Assembly (NCBI GenBank): GCA_046316025.1
Contig: JBKCXU010000082.1
Span: forward strand, 1-55,393
Length of the DNA: 55,393 nucleotides
Direction: 5' to 3'
Source: JAJTHJ01 sp046316025
Lineage (GTDB): Bacteria; Pseudomonadota; Gammaproteobacteria; Burkholderiales; Burkholderiaceae_F
Positions 8,504 to 17,575 of the stretch are shown here, piece after piece. Position 1 is the stretch's first letter. The number at the start of each line of letters is the position of its first letter. The notes beneath the pieces were generated by a model that did no database searches, had not been told where the DNA came from, and worked only from the letters and a program-made list of their open reading frames with translations. The translations under genes were made by a program, and so were the position numbers.

Positions 8504-9622
8504 CGCACCATAGCGCGCCATGAACCCGCGGTCGATCCAGTCCTTCCAGCGCCAGACCCAGTCGCCCTCGACGACGAGTTTGCTCCAGACGCCGATCGCA
8601 TGTTGCGGCCCGGTGGCGAGCAGATACAGCGCCCGCCGCTGCGGCAGGTAGCGGCGCGTCGCCTGTCCCGCCGCGGCGCGCCGGAGGTTGAACGCGAGTG
8701 GCGGCCCCGCGCGCACAGCGTAGACGCCGGACTTTGGCCGTGGATGACCGACCATCGTCGCGCAGTCGCCCGCAGCGAAGACGAACGAGTGCGAGGTCGA
8801 GCGCAAATGTTCGTCCACGGCGATGAAGCCGCGCGCATCGACGGCGAGCCCGGCCTGCGCCGGCCAGGCCACCGCCGCGGCGCCGGTGGCGGCCAGCGTG
8901 CCGGCCGACGGCAGCGCCTCACCACCGGCGAGCTGCACGGCATCCGCGTGCAGCGCGGCGGCGTCGTCTTCGATCAGCCGCACCCCGCTGCGCGCCAGCC
9001 AGTGGCGCAGGCGCGCACCCACCGCCGGCGGCAGCGTCGGCACCGGGCCGGCGCGCCCGCACACCAGTTGCAGGCGCAGCGGCAGCGCCTCGCGCCGCGC
9101 GCGGTGCGCCCAGGCGAGCGCGATCTCCACCCCGCCGGCACCGCCGCCGACGATGGTCGCCGGCGCCGTCCCGGCCTGCGCCAGCCGCGAGTGCAACTGC
9201 TGCCAGGCGACGATGAAGTGCTCGATCGGCCGCAGCGCCACCGCATGCTCGCGCGCGCCGGGCACCGTCGTCCAGTCGAAGGCCGGGCCGATGTCGATGG
9301 ACACGAGATCGAAGGGCAGCGTCTCGCCGGTATCGGTCTGCGCGGTTCGCGCGGCGAGCGCCAATCCCATCGCGTGCGCCTGCACGTAACGCACGCGCGC
9401 ACGCTGCGCCAGCGGGCGCAGCGGGATCACGCATTGCTCGATCCGGTAGTGCCCCGCAATCCAGCCGGGCAGCATGCCGGAATAGACCTGCCGCTCGTAG
9501 GGCGACACCAGCGTCACCTCCCACGGCGCGCCGTCGGCACCGCGCAGCGGCTCGCGGCCCAGCGCGGCCAGCACACCGACGTGCGCATGGCCGCCGCCGA
9601 TCAGCAACAGCCGCCGGGTCAT
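8495..9622 (-). CDS. NDH-2-like FAD oxidoreductase of the SelD-N-terminal type (TIGR03169-like)
   Basis: A 375-residue flavoprotein. The N-terminal FAD motif is LLLIGGGHAHVGVL (residues 5-18), followed by VSPYERQVYSGMLPGWIAGHY, the NAD-binding TIVGGGAGGVEIALAWAH near the middle and FVFAAGDCATM near 300. The GGGHAHV and YSGMLPG motifs are those of the flavoprotein domain fused to selenide-water dikinase SelD in many bacteria. Here it stands alone. Such proteins oxidise NAD(P)H or a thiol/selenol using FAD; the true substrate is unknown. Its ATG overlaps the DUF3047 stop by 4 bp, placing it in the arsS-associated operon. Confidence 0.85.
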   Translation of the reverse strand: MTRRLLLIGGGHAHVGVLAALGREPLRGADGAPWEVTLVSPYERQVYSGMLPGWIAGHYRIEQCVIPLRPLAQRARVRYVQAHAMGLALAARTAQTDTGETLPFDLVSIDIGPAFDWTTVPGAREHAVALRPIEHFIVAWQQLHSRLAQAGTAPATIVGGGAGGVEIALAWAHRARREALPLRLQLVCGRAGPVPTLPPAVGARLRHWLARSGVRLIEDDAAALHADAVQLAGGEALPSAGTLAATGAAAVAWPAQAGLAVDARGFIAVDEHLRSTSHSFVFAAGDCATMVGHPRPKSGVYAVRAGPPLAFNLRRAAAGQATRRYLPQRRALYLLATGPQHAIGVWSKLVVEGDWVWRWKDWIDRGFMARYGADR

Positions 9623-10344
9623 GGCTCGAGCAGTTTCACGTCGCCAAACCAGGCGCGCGAACTGCCGCCGGTGTTGTCGCCGTCGTTGGCGATGCCGATG
9701 GCCGCGATCCGCGGGCGGAAGCCGCCGGTGGCTTCGCTGGGAAAGGCGCGCGCGAAGTCGGCCTGCACGTCGCGCCGTTCGTCCGCCCACTGGCCGGGGC
9801 CGCCCTGGCGCAGCACGACCATCCGCACGCGGTCGGTGTAGGCGTTGGGCAGCGAGGTACCGGCGGCGAGCTTTTCGTCCCACACGTAGCAGATCGATGC
9901 GGCCGGCAAGGCCGGGTCGAACAGCGTGCGGCCGAGCTTCAACTGCATCCGCACGCCAAAGGCGAGCCGCTCGTCCGGCACGTCGAACAGCACGCACAGC
10001 CGCGCGGCGGTGTCGTCGCCCTGCTTGCGCCGCAGATCGGCGCCGGAGGGAAACGCATCGACCCGCCAGCGCCACGTCAGGATCGGCCGCTGGCCCAGCG
10101 CCGGCGCGACCGGGGTCAGTAGGTTGGCGTAGCCGGCGTCGGCTTCCACCCGCAGCGCGCGCACGCCGTCGATTTCCGCGATCTCGAAGCGGGTGTGCTT
10201 GGGCAGCTTGGGCAGGGTCAGCACCTTCCACGGCGGCGGCGGGGGGCCGGGTTCGGCAGTGGAAAACGGCGCGAGCCGCGGCGCCTGCGCGGCGGCGGAC
10301 AGCGCAACCAGCAGGGCAAGTGCCGCCAAGGCAACTCGTTTCAT
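9619..10344 (-). CDS. DUF3047 family exported protein
   Basis: A 241-residue protein with a signal peptide (VALAALALLVALSAAAQA, cleavage after about residue 19). The body fits DUF3047: LTWRWRVD, DDTAARLCVLFD, ICYVWDEKLAAGTSLPN and a C-terminal IAIGIANDGDNTGGSSRAW carrying a sugar-binding-like jelly-roll ending. It is predicted periplasmic. It overlaps both neighbours by 4 bp (ATGA), so it is tightly coupled to the TIGR04282 gene upstream and the flavoprotein downstream. Function is unknown. Confidence 0.88.
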   Translation of the reverse strand: MKRVALAALALLVALSAAAQAPRLAPFSTAEPGPPPPPWKVLTLPKLPKHTRFEIAEIDGVRALRVEADAGYANLLTPVAPALGQRPILTWRWRVDAFPSGADLRRKQGDDTAARLCVLFDVPDERLAFGVRMQLKLGRTLFDPALPAASICYVWDEKLAAGTSLPNAYTDRVRMVVLRQGGPGQWADERRDVQADFARAFPSEATGGFRPRIAAIGIANDGDNTGGSSRAWFGDVKLLEP

Positions 10345-10943
10345 AGCCAGCCTCGCGCGGTGGCGTGCATATAGTCCTTCGGAGTGTCGAGGTCGGGCCG
10401 GGGGTCGAGCAGGGCGGCGCGCAGGCCCAGCGCGGCGATGCGCTCGCGCGTGGCGGCGAGCACTTCGTCGCTGCCCCAGCGGATGCCGGCAAAGAGTTGC
10501 GGTTGCGGCGCAGTCAGGCCGATCAGCACGTAGCCGCCGTCGAGCGCCGGCTGCACCACGACCTCGTGCGTGGCCAGTGCGGCGAACGCAGCACGCAGAT
10601 CCTCGACCGTGAGCGCCGGGCAGTCGGTGCCGATCAGCACCATCCGCTGCGCCGTGCGCAGCGTGCGGGCGAAGGCGTCCGCCATCCGTTCGCCCAGATC
10701 GGTGCCGCGCTGCGTGTGCCGCGGCACGGCGCGGGCTGCCGGCGGCAGCAGGGCTGGGTCGCCGTCCAGCCACAGCGTGGTCGCGCAGTCGGGCAGGGTG
10801 GCCGCTTTGGCGAGTGCAAGTTCGATCAACCGCGCCTGCAACTGCGCGGCGCCCTCGGCGCCGAGCAGCGGGATCAGCCGCGTTTTGGCCTGCCCCGGCT
10901 GTGGCGCACGGGCAAAGATCGCGAGCGCGTTGCCAGCGATCAT
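10341..10943 (-). CDS. TIGR04282/DUF2064 glycosyltransferase-like protein (arsenosugar-type)
   Basis: A 200-residue GT-A fold protein. The N-terminus reads LAIFARAPQPGQAKTRLIPLLG, the family signature that resembles nucleotidyl/glycosyl transferases. Other hallmarks are VLIGTDCPALT in the middle and the DGGYVLIGL motif. The family is annotated as arsenosugar-biosynthesis glycosyltransferase because of repeated co-occurrence with arsS; the reaction has not been shown for most members. It starts three bases after the TIGR04283 stop. Its stop overlaps the DUF3047 start. Confidence 0.9.
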   Translation of the reverse strand: MIAGNALAIFARAPQPGQAKTRLIPLLGAEGAAQLQARLIELALAKAATLPDCATTLWLDGDPALLPPAARAVPRHTQRGTDLGERMADAFARTLRTAQRMVLIGTDCPALTVEDLRAAFAALATHEVVVQPALDGGYVLIGLTAPQPQLFAGIRWGSDEVLAATRERIAALGLRAALLDPRPDLDTPKDYMHATARGWL

Positions 10944-10946
10944 CCG

Positions 10947-11633
10947 TCAGCGCGCCGCGCGATAGCGCTGCGCCAGTCGCGCCGGGTCGGCGCCGAAGAA
11001 GTACGCCGCGCGCAATTGCCACATCAGCACGATGGTGCGCCACACGCCGTGCCGCTCCCACCGGCGGCCGGAGGTCGCCACGCGCTCGCGCAGACAGGCG
11101 GGCGGCGACAGGCGCTTGGCGCGGCGGCTGAACTCGACGTCCTCCATCCACGGCAGCGGGGCAAAGCCGCCGAGCGCGTCGAACGCGCGCCGCGTGCAGA
11201 AAATCGCCTGATCGCCGGTGGCGATGCCGGTGGCGCGCGAGCGCCAGTTCATCATCGCGGCGACCACGCGCAGCATCGGCTGCGCAGCTTCAATCGTCAC
11301 GTCGAAGCGGCCCCAGGCGTGCGTCGCCAGCGCGGTGGCGATCAGCCGGTCCGCCTCGGCCGGCAACTGCGTGTCCGCGTGCAGGAACAGCAGCGCGTCG
11401 GCGGCGCGCGCCTCGGCGCAGGCGGCACCAGCGTTCATCTGCGCGGCGCGGCCGCGCGGCGCGGCCAGCACCCGGTCGGCCAGCGGCGCGGCGCGGGCCA
11501 CCGTGTTGTCGTCGCTGCCGCCGTCGGCGACGACAACCACAGCGCTGCGCGCCCGCAGCGGGGCGAGCGCGCCGAGCGACGCTTCGATACCCGCCGCCTC
11601 GTTCAAAGTGAGTACGACGATGGCGAGCTTCAC
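10947..11633 (-). CDS. TIGR04283 family 2 glycosyltransferase (arsenosugar-type)
   Basis: A 228-residue GT2 enzyme from a GTG start at 11633 that overlaps the previous stop by 4 bp. It has the GT2 signatures VVLTLNEAAGIEASL, VVVVADGGSDDNT and LLFLHADTQLP (DxD-like), plus GRFDVTIEA and GFAPLPWMEDVEFSRRAK typical of TIGR04283. Predicted to transfer an activated sugar to an unidentified acceptor at the membrane face. Like TIGR04282 its name comes from neighbourhood with arsS. Confidence 0.92.
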   Translation of the reverse strand: MKLAIVVLTLNEAAGIEASLGALAPLRARSAVVVVADGGSDDNTVARAAPLADRVLAAPRGRAAQMNAGAACAEARAADALLFLHADTQLPAEADRLIATALATHAWGRFDVTIEAAQPMLRVVAAMMNWRSRATGIATGDQAIFCTRRAFDALGGFAPLPWMEDVEFSRRAKRLSPPACLRERVATSGRRWERHGVWRTIVLMWQLRAAYFFGADPARLAQRYRAAR

Positions 11634-12370
11634 TGCCTGCTCCAACGGCGCTTCTTGGGCGCGAGTTCCGGCAGCCGCTGCTCGACGATGCGCATCAACT
11701 CGCGCGCGCCAAACACGCTGACGCCGGCGGGCGCCGTTTGCACCGCCTCGACGATCGCCGCCGCCGCGGTGCGCGCCGACAGCAGTTGCGCGTAGCCTGG
11801 CAGCATGATGCCGGCCACCGTGCGGGCGCCGGCACGCACCAGCCGCGCCAGCCAGGGGCCGCCGCGTTCGGCGACTTCCGCCGCGGTCGGGCGCACGATG
11901 ACCAGTTGCTCGAAGCCGAGCGCGCGCAGTTGCACTTCGGTCTCGCCGTCGAGCAGCAGGCCGGTGGCGCTCATCTGTAACAGCGCCGCCAGCGGGGCCA
12001 CCATCACCAGCCGCCGCGCGCCGCACTGCCGCGCGAGTTCGGCCGCGGCAAGCGTCTCTGCCGGCGCGTAGCGGCGCACCGGCGTGCCGGCGGGGACGAA
12101 GGCCTCCGGGTCGGTCAGGCAGAGCCAGGCTTCGTCGACCGCCACGATGCCGTGCCCGACCACCCACGGGCGAAAGCGTGCGGTGGCCGAGCCGATCGAT
12201 TGCGTCACGCCGACGTAGACCGCCTGCAAGCGCATCGCGCCGACCAGTTGCGCCAGCAGCTCTTCGCCCAGGCTGCCCACCATGCCGAGGGCGAGCGCGG
12301 ACGGCAGGCGCGGCGTGGCGGCGGGCGGCGGAGGGGAGAGCGCGGGCAGCATGAGCGATGGACGCGCCAT
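11630..12370 (-). CDS. Atypical SDR/NAD(P)-binding-like protein with degenerate glycine motif
   Basis: A 246-residue protein. The layout resembles atypical SDRs of the HTATIP2-like group: a first beta-alpha unit (LALGMVGSLGEELLAQLVGA), ELARQCGARRLVMVAPLAAL where the family has ...GVRRFLVVSALGA, and ALGFEQLVIVRP near 160. The usual GATGLVG motif is replaced by ALGMVGSLG, and the YxxxK pair is not evident. It may no longer bind a cofactor, or may bind something else. It starts 16 bases after the DUF547 stop. The internal ATG at 12352 is an alternative start. A relative with an intact motif is at 50349-51050. Confidence 0.55.
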   Translation of the reverse strand: MARPSLMLPALSPPPPAATPRLPSALALGMVGSLGEELLAQLVGAMRLQAVYVGVTQSIGSATARFRPWVVGHGIVAVDEAWLCLTDPEAFVPAGTPVRRYAPAETLAAAELARQCGARRLVMVAPLAALLQMSATGLLLDGETEVQLRALGFEQLVIVRPTAAEVAERGGPWLARLVRAGARTVAGIMLPGYAQLLSARTAAAAIVEAVQTAPAGVSVFGARELMRIVEQRLPELAPKKRRWSRQ

Positions 12371-12386
12371 TGTGGCCCATGCGAGC

Positions 12387-13223
12387 TCAGCGCCCGCTGT
12401 CGTTCAACGTCCAGTCGTAGTCGAGGAAGACGATGGCCGGCTTGCCCGCGCGCAGCGCGGCGCGGTCGGCCTCGTTTGTGGCCAGTTGCTCCGCGTAGCG
12501 CCCGCCGACGTCGGCCACGCTCTTGAAGCCGGCATAGCCGAGGAAGCTCTTGCCGCCGCGCTCGAAGTCGACCTTGTACCAGTCGAAGATTTTCGACAAC
12601 TCCAGCTTGCCGCTCGCCGGGTTGTAGCGGTTGCGCGTCGCATCGCCCATGAAGCGGCGCATCAGGTCTTCCATCTGCGCGTCCAGCCGCTCGGCGACGA
12701 AGGCCTCGCGCCCGAGCATCGGGCAGCCGATGCTGGCGCAGTTCACGGCGACGTGTACGCGCGGGTCGTCGTAGACGCCGGCCGCGCGCATCGTCTCGTG
12801 CTCGATGCCGTCGAGGTTCTGCGGTTGCCCCAGCAGCGTGAAGAACTTGTCCTTCCACGGGTTGCCAAAGACGGTGCCGAAGTCGCGGATCGACTTCAAG
12901 TTGGGGTAGCGCGTCAGCACTTTCTCGACGGTGAAGGCGTTGTACGCGTTGGCGAGAAACGCATACTGCTGCGCCTTGCTCCAGCCGGCAAACTCGGCCG
13001 GCGTCACCGCCGACAGCGTTTTCAGATACGCCTGCAAGGCGGCGCGGTCGGCGGCGAAGCCCTTGTAGTCCACGCGCGAGCTCTTGCCGTCGGCGGCGAC
13101 CTTGACGTGCTTCTTCAGCAGCGCGTCCCAGGCCGCGTGGCGGTGGTCGAACGCCGATTGGGCCAGCGCGAGGCGCGGGGCCAGCGCGGCGGCCAGCAGC
13201 AGATGGCGACGGATGTGGTTCAT
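12387..13223 (-). CDS. DUF547 family exported protein
   Basis: A 278-residue protein with a signal peptide ending near ALAQS (residue 22). It shows all DUF547 hallmarks: VDYKGFAADRAALQAYL, QYAFLANAYNAFTVEKVL, GIEHETMRAAGVYDDPRVH, VAVNCASIGCPMLGREAF (conserved Cys) and a C-terminal FLDYDWTLND. DUF547 has a papain-like fold in remote comparisons, with Cys and His conserved, but no proven activity. Its ATG overlaps the stop of the YiiX-like gene by 4 bp. DUF547, YiiX-like and TVP38-flavoprotein genes together are a typical envelope group. Confidence 0.93.
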   Translation of the reverse strand: MNHIRRHLLLAAALAPRLALAQSAFDHRHAAWDALLKKHVKVAADGKSSRVDYKGFAADRAALQAYLKTLSAVTPAEFAGWSKAQQYAFLANAYNAFTVEKVLTRYPNLKSIRDFGTVFGNPWKDKFFTLLGQPQNLDGIEHETMRAAGVYDDPRVHVAVNCASIGCPMLGREAFVAERLDAQMEDLMRRFMGDATRNRYNPASGKLELSKIFDWYKVDFERGGKSFLGYAGFKSVADVGGRYAEQLATNEADRAALRAGKPAIVFLDYDWTLNDSGR

Positions 13224-13993
13224 GCGGGGGTCTCCATTGAGGCGGGGCGGTCGCGCCAGGCGATCTGGCGGTAGTCGAAGCCGGTGGCAACGGTCGGCTT
13301 GATCACCGCAAAGTACGGTGAGATGTCGAAGTCGCGCGGCGCAAACAGGCTGTGGTGGCGGACCTCATAGAGCTCGCGCACGCAGTCGTCGCAGTCGGCC
13401 GGGCCGGAGCGTTCGCGCTCGACGTGGGGCAGGATCGGGTAGTGCACCGACTGGAACGCCTGCGCGATCAGCGTCGAGCAGATCGCCCGCGTCGGGTCGC
13501 CGCTGCCCAGCGCCAGCAGGCGGCGGCGCAGCCGGGTCGGCACGGGCGGCGTGCGCAGCAGGTAGCGCGCCAGGTCGAACACGTTTTTGAGGTCGTAGCG
13601 GTGGCCGAGCCGCTGCACCGCGTAGCGGCACACTGCCTCGGTGTCGGCCGCGGTCAGGCCGACCGGCCGGCAGATGCGGGTATGAAACTCCGCGTAGTAC
13701 GACAGCGGCAGCGCGCGCACGCCGTCGTTGAGGTCGGCTTCGACGAAGACCTTGGGCTCGCTGGCGCGCGCCGGCAGATCGGCGCGCGCGCCGACAAACA
13801 GCGCCGCGTGCGACCAGGTGGATTGGGTCAGGTACTTGATCGTCACGCTCAGCCGCGTGTCGCCCTCGACCAGCAGCACGTCGCCGGGTTGCAGCGCGGC
13901 GGCGAGGCTGGCCGCGCTGGCCGTGGCGGGACGAAAGACCGCCACCCGCCGCGTCAGATAGCGGGCGAGCGCCCGCCCGAGCACCGAGGCCAT
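13220..13993 (-). CDS. YiiX/YebB-like permuted NlpC/P60 peptidase-fold protein
   Basis: A 257-residue protein. The N-terminal half has LQPGDVLLVEGDTRLSVTIKYLTQ followed by TWSHAALFVG, which carries the active-site type His. The second half has LGHRYDLKNVFDLARYLL and RAICSTLIAQAFQ, which carries the Cys. This is the order of YiiX/YebB-type permuted NlpC/P60 proteins, which cleave or transfer on lipid- or peptidoglycan-linked substrates. No signal peptide is evident. It starts 15 bases after the flavoprotein fusion stop and overlaps DUF547. Confidence 0.8.
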   Translation of the reverse strand: MASVLGRALARYLTRRVAVFRPATASAASLAAALQPGDVLLVEGDTRLSVTIKYLTQSTWSHAALFVGARADLPARASEPKVFVEADLNDGVRALPLSYYAEFHTRICRPVGLTAADTEAVCRYAVQRLGHRYDLKNVFDLARYLLRTPPVPTRLRRRLLALGSGDPTRAICSTLIAQAFQSVHYPILPHVERERSGPADCDDCVRELYEVRHHSLFAPRDFDISPYFAVIKPTVATGFDYRQIAWRDRPASMETPA

Positions 13994-14007
13994 CGACGTC
14001 CAAGATT

Positions 14008-16239
14008 TCAGTGGTGGCTGGCCTCGGCGCCGGCTGGGTAGGCCGGTCGCTTGTCGCGGCGCAGAGCGCCCAGCGTGCCGAGCACGTCGCCCAGGCCGCC
14101 CGCGCCGCGCCGCCACGCCTGAAACGCGGTCAGAAACGCCCACTGTCCCTGCGTGACGGTGCCGCGCTTCCACGCACCGGCGGCGTACTTGTTGGCTTCG
14201 GCCAGCGTCGGGTAGGTGTGGATGGTGCCAAGGATCTTGTTCAAGCCCAGGCCGTGCTTCATCGCCAGCACGTACTCGGCCAGCAGGTCGCCGGCGTGCT
14301 CGCCGACGATGGTGACGCCCAGAATCTTGTCGCTGCCCGGCGCGGTCAGCACCTTGACCATGCCGTGCGCTTCGCTGTCGGCGATCGCGCGGTCCAGATC
14401 GTCGATGCCGTAGGTGGTCACCGTGACCGCGATGTTCTTCTCGCGCGCTTCCTGCTCGTTCAAGCCGACGCGGGCGACCTCCGGCTCGGTGAAGGTGGTC
14501 CACGGAATCACCCGGTAGTCCGCCTTGAAGCGGCGGAACGTGCCGAACAGCGCATTGACCGCCGCATACCAGGCCTGATGCGCGGCGGTGTGGGTGAACT
14601 GGTACGGCCCCGCCACGTCGCCGCAGGCGAAGATGTTGGGGTAGATCGTCTGCAAATAGTCGTCGGTCTCCACCGTACGGGCCTTGGTGGTGCCGATGCC
14701 CAGCTCTTCCAGCCCGTAGCCCTGCGTGTTGGCCACTCGGCCCACGGCGACCAGCACCGCGTCGAACGGGATGCGCAGGTCCTGTCCGGCGTGCTCGGCG
14801 ATCAGCACTTTCTCGCCGCCTTCGACCAGAAACCGTTTGGCCTTGTGCTCGGTCAGCACGCGGATGCCCTCGCGCTCGAACTGCGCGCGCACCGCGGCGG
14901 AGACCTCCGGGTCCTCGCGGATCAAAATCCGCGGCTGCATCTCCACTTGCGTCACCTGGCTGCCGAGGCGGGCGAAAACCTGCGTCAACTCGCTGCCGAT
15001 CGGCCCGCCGCCGAGCACGACGAGACGCTTCGGCTGTTCGCGCAGGTTCCACACGGTGTCGGAGGTCAGATAACCGACGTCGGCCAGGCCGGGGATCGGC
15101 GGCACGAAGGGCCGCGCGCCGGCGGCGATTACGATGTTCTTGGTGGTGAGCGTGCGCGGGCCGCTCGCGGTCTGCACTTCGACCGTCCAGGGCGAGGTGA
15201 TCTTGGCGGTGCCTTCGATGCAGTCCACCCCGAGGGCGGTGTAGCGCTCGACCGAGTCGTGCGGCTCGATGGCGGTGACGACGCGCTGCACGCGCTCCAT
15301 CACTTGCGCGAAGTCAAAGCTCGCCTGCGCACGGTCGATGCCGAACTCTTTCGCGCGCGCCACGTGTGACAGGAACTTCGCCGAGCGGATGATCGCCTTG
15401 CTCGGCACGCAGCCGGTATTGAGGCAGTCGCCGCCCATCTTGTGTTTTTCGACCAGCGCGACCTTGGCCTTGGTCGCCGCCGCGATATAGGCCGAGACCA
15501 GCCCGGCCGAGCCGCCGCCGATCACCACCATGTTGTAGTCGAACTGCGCGGGCTTCTTATCGGCCCAGCGTGCGTAGACCTTGCGCGCCTTCAGCGCGTC
15601 CAGCACTCGCTTGGCGATCAGCGGGAAGATGCCGAGCAGCACGAAGGCGAAGATCAGCCCGCCGGAGATCTTGAACTGCCCGAGCTGCGTGCCCGCATAG
15701 ACGAACACCGCGGTGCCGGCCAGCATGCCGAGCTGGCTCACCCAATAGAAGGTCAGCGTGCGCAGCTTGGTGAGCCCCATCAACAGGTTGACCACGAAGA
15801 ACGGGAAGAGCGGCACCAGCCGCAGCGCGAACAGATAGAACGCCCCTTCGCGCTCGATGCCCGCATTGATCGGTGCCAGTTTGTCGCCGAACTTGCCCTG
15901 CACCCAGTCGCGCAGCACCAGCCGTGACGCGAGAAAGGCGAGCGTGGCGCCGATGCTGGAGGCAAAGGACACCAGTACCAGACCCACCCAGAAGCCGAAG
16001 AGCGCGCCGCCCACCAGCGTCATCACCGCGGCGCCGGGCAGGCTGAGGGCGGTGACCGCCACGTACAGCAGAAAGTAGGCCACGAGCGTGGTGGCCGGGT
16101 TGGCCGCGTAATACGCGTTGATCGCGGCGCGCTGCTGCTGGAAGAACTCCAGCGACAGAAAGCGCCCGAGGTCGAAGAAGAAAAATGCGGCGATCGCCGC
16201 GAGCAGGACGATGATGATCGCCGCGCGCTTGCTGTTCAT
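14008..16239 (-). CDS. TVP38/TMEM64 (VTT) domain fused to a class I pyridine nucleotide-disulfide oxidoreductase
   Basis: A 743-residue fusion. Residues 1-215 are a DedA-like VTT membrane domain with about five hydrophobic helices and the family motif LSLPGAAVMTLVGGALFG. From 233 on it is a mercuric-reductase-like flavoenzyme: FAD motif VVIGGGSAGL (239-248), redox pair C272-x4-C277 (CLNTGCVPSK), a second NAD(P) motif VVLGGGPIGSE, and ACGDVAGPYQFTHTA. The usual C-terminal HxHPTxxE appears as IHTYPTLAE. Such fusions are known in proteobacteria, but the substrate is unresolved. AGGAGAGG precedes the ATG. It is followed closely by the YiiX-like and DUF547 genes on the same strand. Confidence 0.95.
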   Translation of the reverse strand: MNSKRAAIIIVLLAAIAAFFFFDLGRFLSLEFFQQQRAAINAYYAANPATTLVAYFLLYVAVTALSLPGAAVMTLVGGALFGFWVGLVLVSFASSIGATLAFLASRLVLRDWVQGKFGDKLAPINAGIEREGAFYLFALRLVPLFPFFVVNLLMGLTKLRTLTFYWVSQLGMLAGTAVFVYAGTQLGQFKISGGLIFAFVLLGIFPLIAKRVLDALKARKVYARWADKKPAQFDYNMVVIGGGSAGLVSAYIAAATKAKVALVEKHKMGGDCLNTGCVPSKAIIRSAKFLSHVARAKEFGIDRAQASFDFAQVMERVQRVVTAIEPHDSVERYTALGVDCIEGTAKITSPWTVEVQTASGPRTLTTKNIVIAAGARPFVPPIPGLADVGYLTSDTVWNLREQPKRLVVLGGGPIGSELTQVFARLGSQVTQVEMQPRILIREDPEVSAAVRAQFEREGIRVLTEHKAKRFLVEGGEKVLIAEHAGQDLRIPFDAVLVAVGRVANTQGYGLEELGIGTTKARTVETDDYLQTIYPNIFACGDVAGPYQFTHTAAHQAWYAAVNALFGTFRRFKADYRVIPWTTFTEPEVARVGLNEQEAREKNIAVTVTTYGIDDLDRAIADSEAHGMVKVLTAPGSDKILGVTIVGEHAGDLLAEYVLAMKHGLGLNKILGTIHTYPTLAEANKYAAGAWKRGTVTQGQWAFLTAFQAWRRGAGGLGDVLGTLGALRRDKRPAYPAGAEASHH

Positions 16240-16341
16240 GGTAAGTCCTCTCCTTATCCTGATTGGGCTGGCATCCTGCCTGCCCGAACTGGGTCGCTTG
16301 GCGGCCGCGGCATCTTACGCAGTGCAGCAGCGCGGCTGCAC

Positions 16342-17520
16342 TCAGGTCATTGCGGGCACGGCCGAGGCAGCGACCCGGTGCTCGATCACGCCTTCGAGCG
16401 GATCGAAGCTGCCGCGCCACGGCGCGCGCGCCAGCACGTTACGCATGTCCGCATAGCCGGCCTGGCGCCGGTCGGCGGCGCCTGCGGCCGTGAAGTCGAT
16501 GTCCTTGAACTGATCCTCGCCCGCCAGCCGCGGAGCGACCAGCCGCACCACGTGCATGGTGGTGGAGCAGCCCCAGGCCGCGAGCTCGCGCACGGCCGGA
16601 TCGGCCCGCTGTCCGGGCGGCAGGCGCTGCGCCAGCTGTTGCACCACGTGCCGCAGCCGGTGCAGCTCGCGCTGGCGTTGAAAGTGGGCATCGGCGCGAC
16701 TGGCGTACTGGATGTCCTTCTGCCGGTGTGCGGCCTCGGCGATCGACTGCGGCAGCGGTCCCGCGGCGTTCCACAACTGCACCGCGAAGACGAGCGACGA
16801 GCGGCGCGGCTCATCCTCCAGCACCGCCTCGATCGGCGTGTTCGAGTAGATGCCGCCGTCCCAGAACCACTGGTCGCCCACCTGCACCGGCGGAAACGCC
16901 GGGGGCAGCGCGCCCGAGGCCATCACGTGCTCCGGCCCAAGCGTCTCGCGCCGGCTGTCGAAGTAGCGCATGCGGCCGCTTTCCACGTTGACCGCACCGA
17001 CCGTCACCCGCATCGGCCCGGCAGCGATCCGCTCGAAGTCCACGAGATCGTCGAGCGTCTGGCGCAGCGGCCCGGTCCGGTAGTAGGCCGCGTCCGCCAC
17101 GCCGACCCGCGCCTGCGGGCCGTACCAGGCGATCGGGTTCGGAGCAAAGAATCCGGGGATCCCCTGGGTGATCGCGGTGAGGTTCGCCAGCGCATTACCG
17201 AGGCCATAGCCTTGCAGCAGATCGAGCCGCGGGCCGATGCGCGCCGCCCCCTGCCAGAACTCCTCCATTTTCGCTAGCCGCTGCGCCGGCGCGTTGCCGG
17301 CGATCAGCGCGGCGTTGACAGCGCCAATGGAGGTGCCGATCACCCAGTCCGGCTCGATGCCGGCTTCGTGCAGCGCCTGATAGACGCCGACCTGATAGGC
17401 GCCGAGCGCGCCGCCACCCTGCAGCACCAGCACGGTCTGGTTGCCCGGCGGTCCACAAAAGGCGTCCGGCGACTGGGAATCGGCCGCTCTGGATGCGGCA
17501 CCACGCCGGCCCCGGCTCAT
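16342..17520 (-). CDS. Patatin-like phospholipase
   Basis: A 392-residue patatin-family hydrolase. It has the oxyanion-hole motif LQGGGALGAYQVGVYQAL (about 33-50), the nucleophile elbow GTSIGA (GxSxG, about 62-67) and the dyad Asp in FWDGGIYSNTP (about 217-227). The C-terminal section with FSTP-like KDIQYASRADAHFQRQ is typical of the Burkholderiales group found near 3-hydroxybutyrate dehydrogenase. It lies 55 bases downstream of the acetoacetate decarboxylase stop on the same strand. The trio is consistent with lipid or PHB turnover, though the substrate is not certain. Confidence 0.9.
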   Translation of the reverse strand: MSRGRRGAASRAADSQSPDAFCGPPGNQTVLVLQGGGALGAYQVGVYQALHEAGIEPDWVIGTSIGAVNAALIAGNAPAQRLAKMEEFWQGAARIGPRLDLLQGYGLGNALANLTAITQGIPGFFAPNPIAWYGPQARVGVADAAYYRTGPLRQTLDDLVDFERIAAGPMRVTVGAVNVESGRMRYFDSRRETLGPEHVMASGALPPAFPPVQVGDQWFWDGGIYSNTPIEAVLEDEPRRSSLVFAVQLWNAAGPLPQSIAEAAHRQKDIQYASRADAHFQRQRELHRLRHVVQQLAQRLPPGQRADPAVRELAAWGCSTTMHVVRLVAPRLAGEDQFKDIDFTAAGAADRRQAGYADMRNVLARAPWRGSFDPLEGVIEHRVAASAVPAMT

Positions 17521-17575
17521 TGGGCGTCCCTCTCGCTGCGCGCTCGGGATTCGCCCTTGGGGCGGCCCGGCGGGC

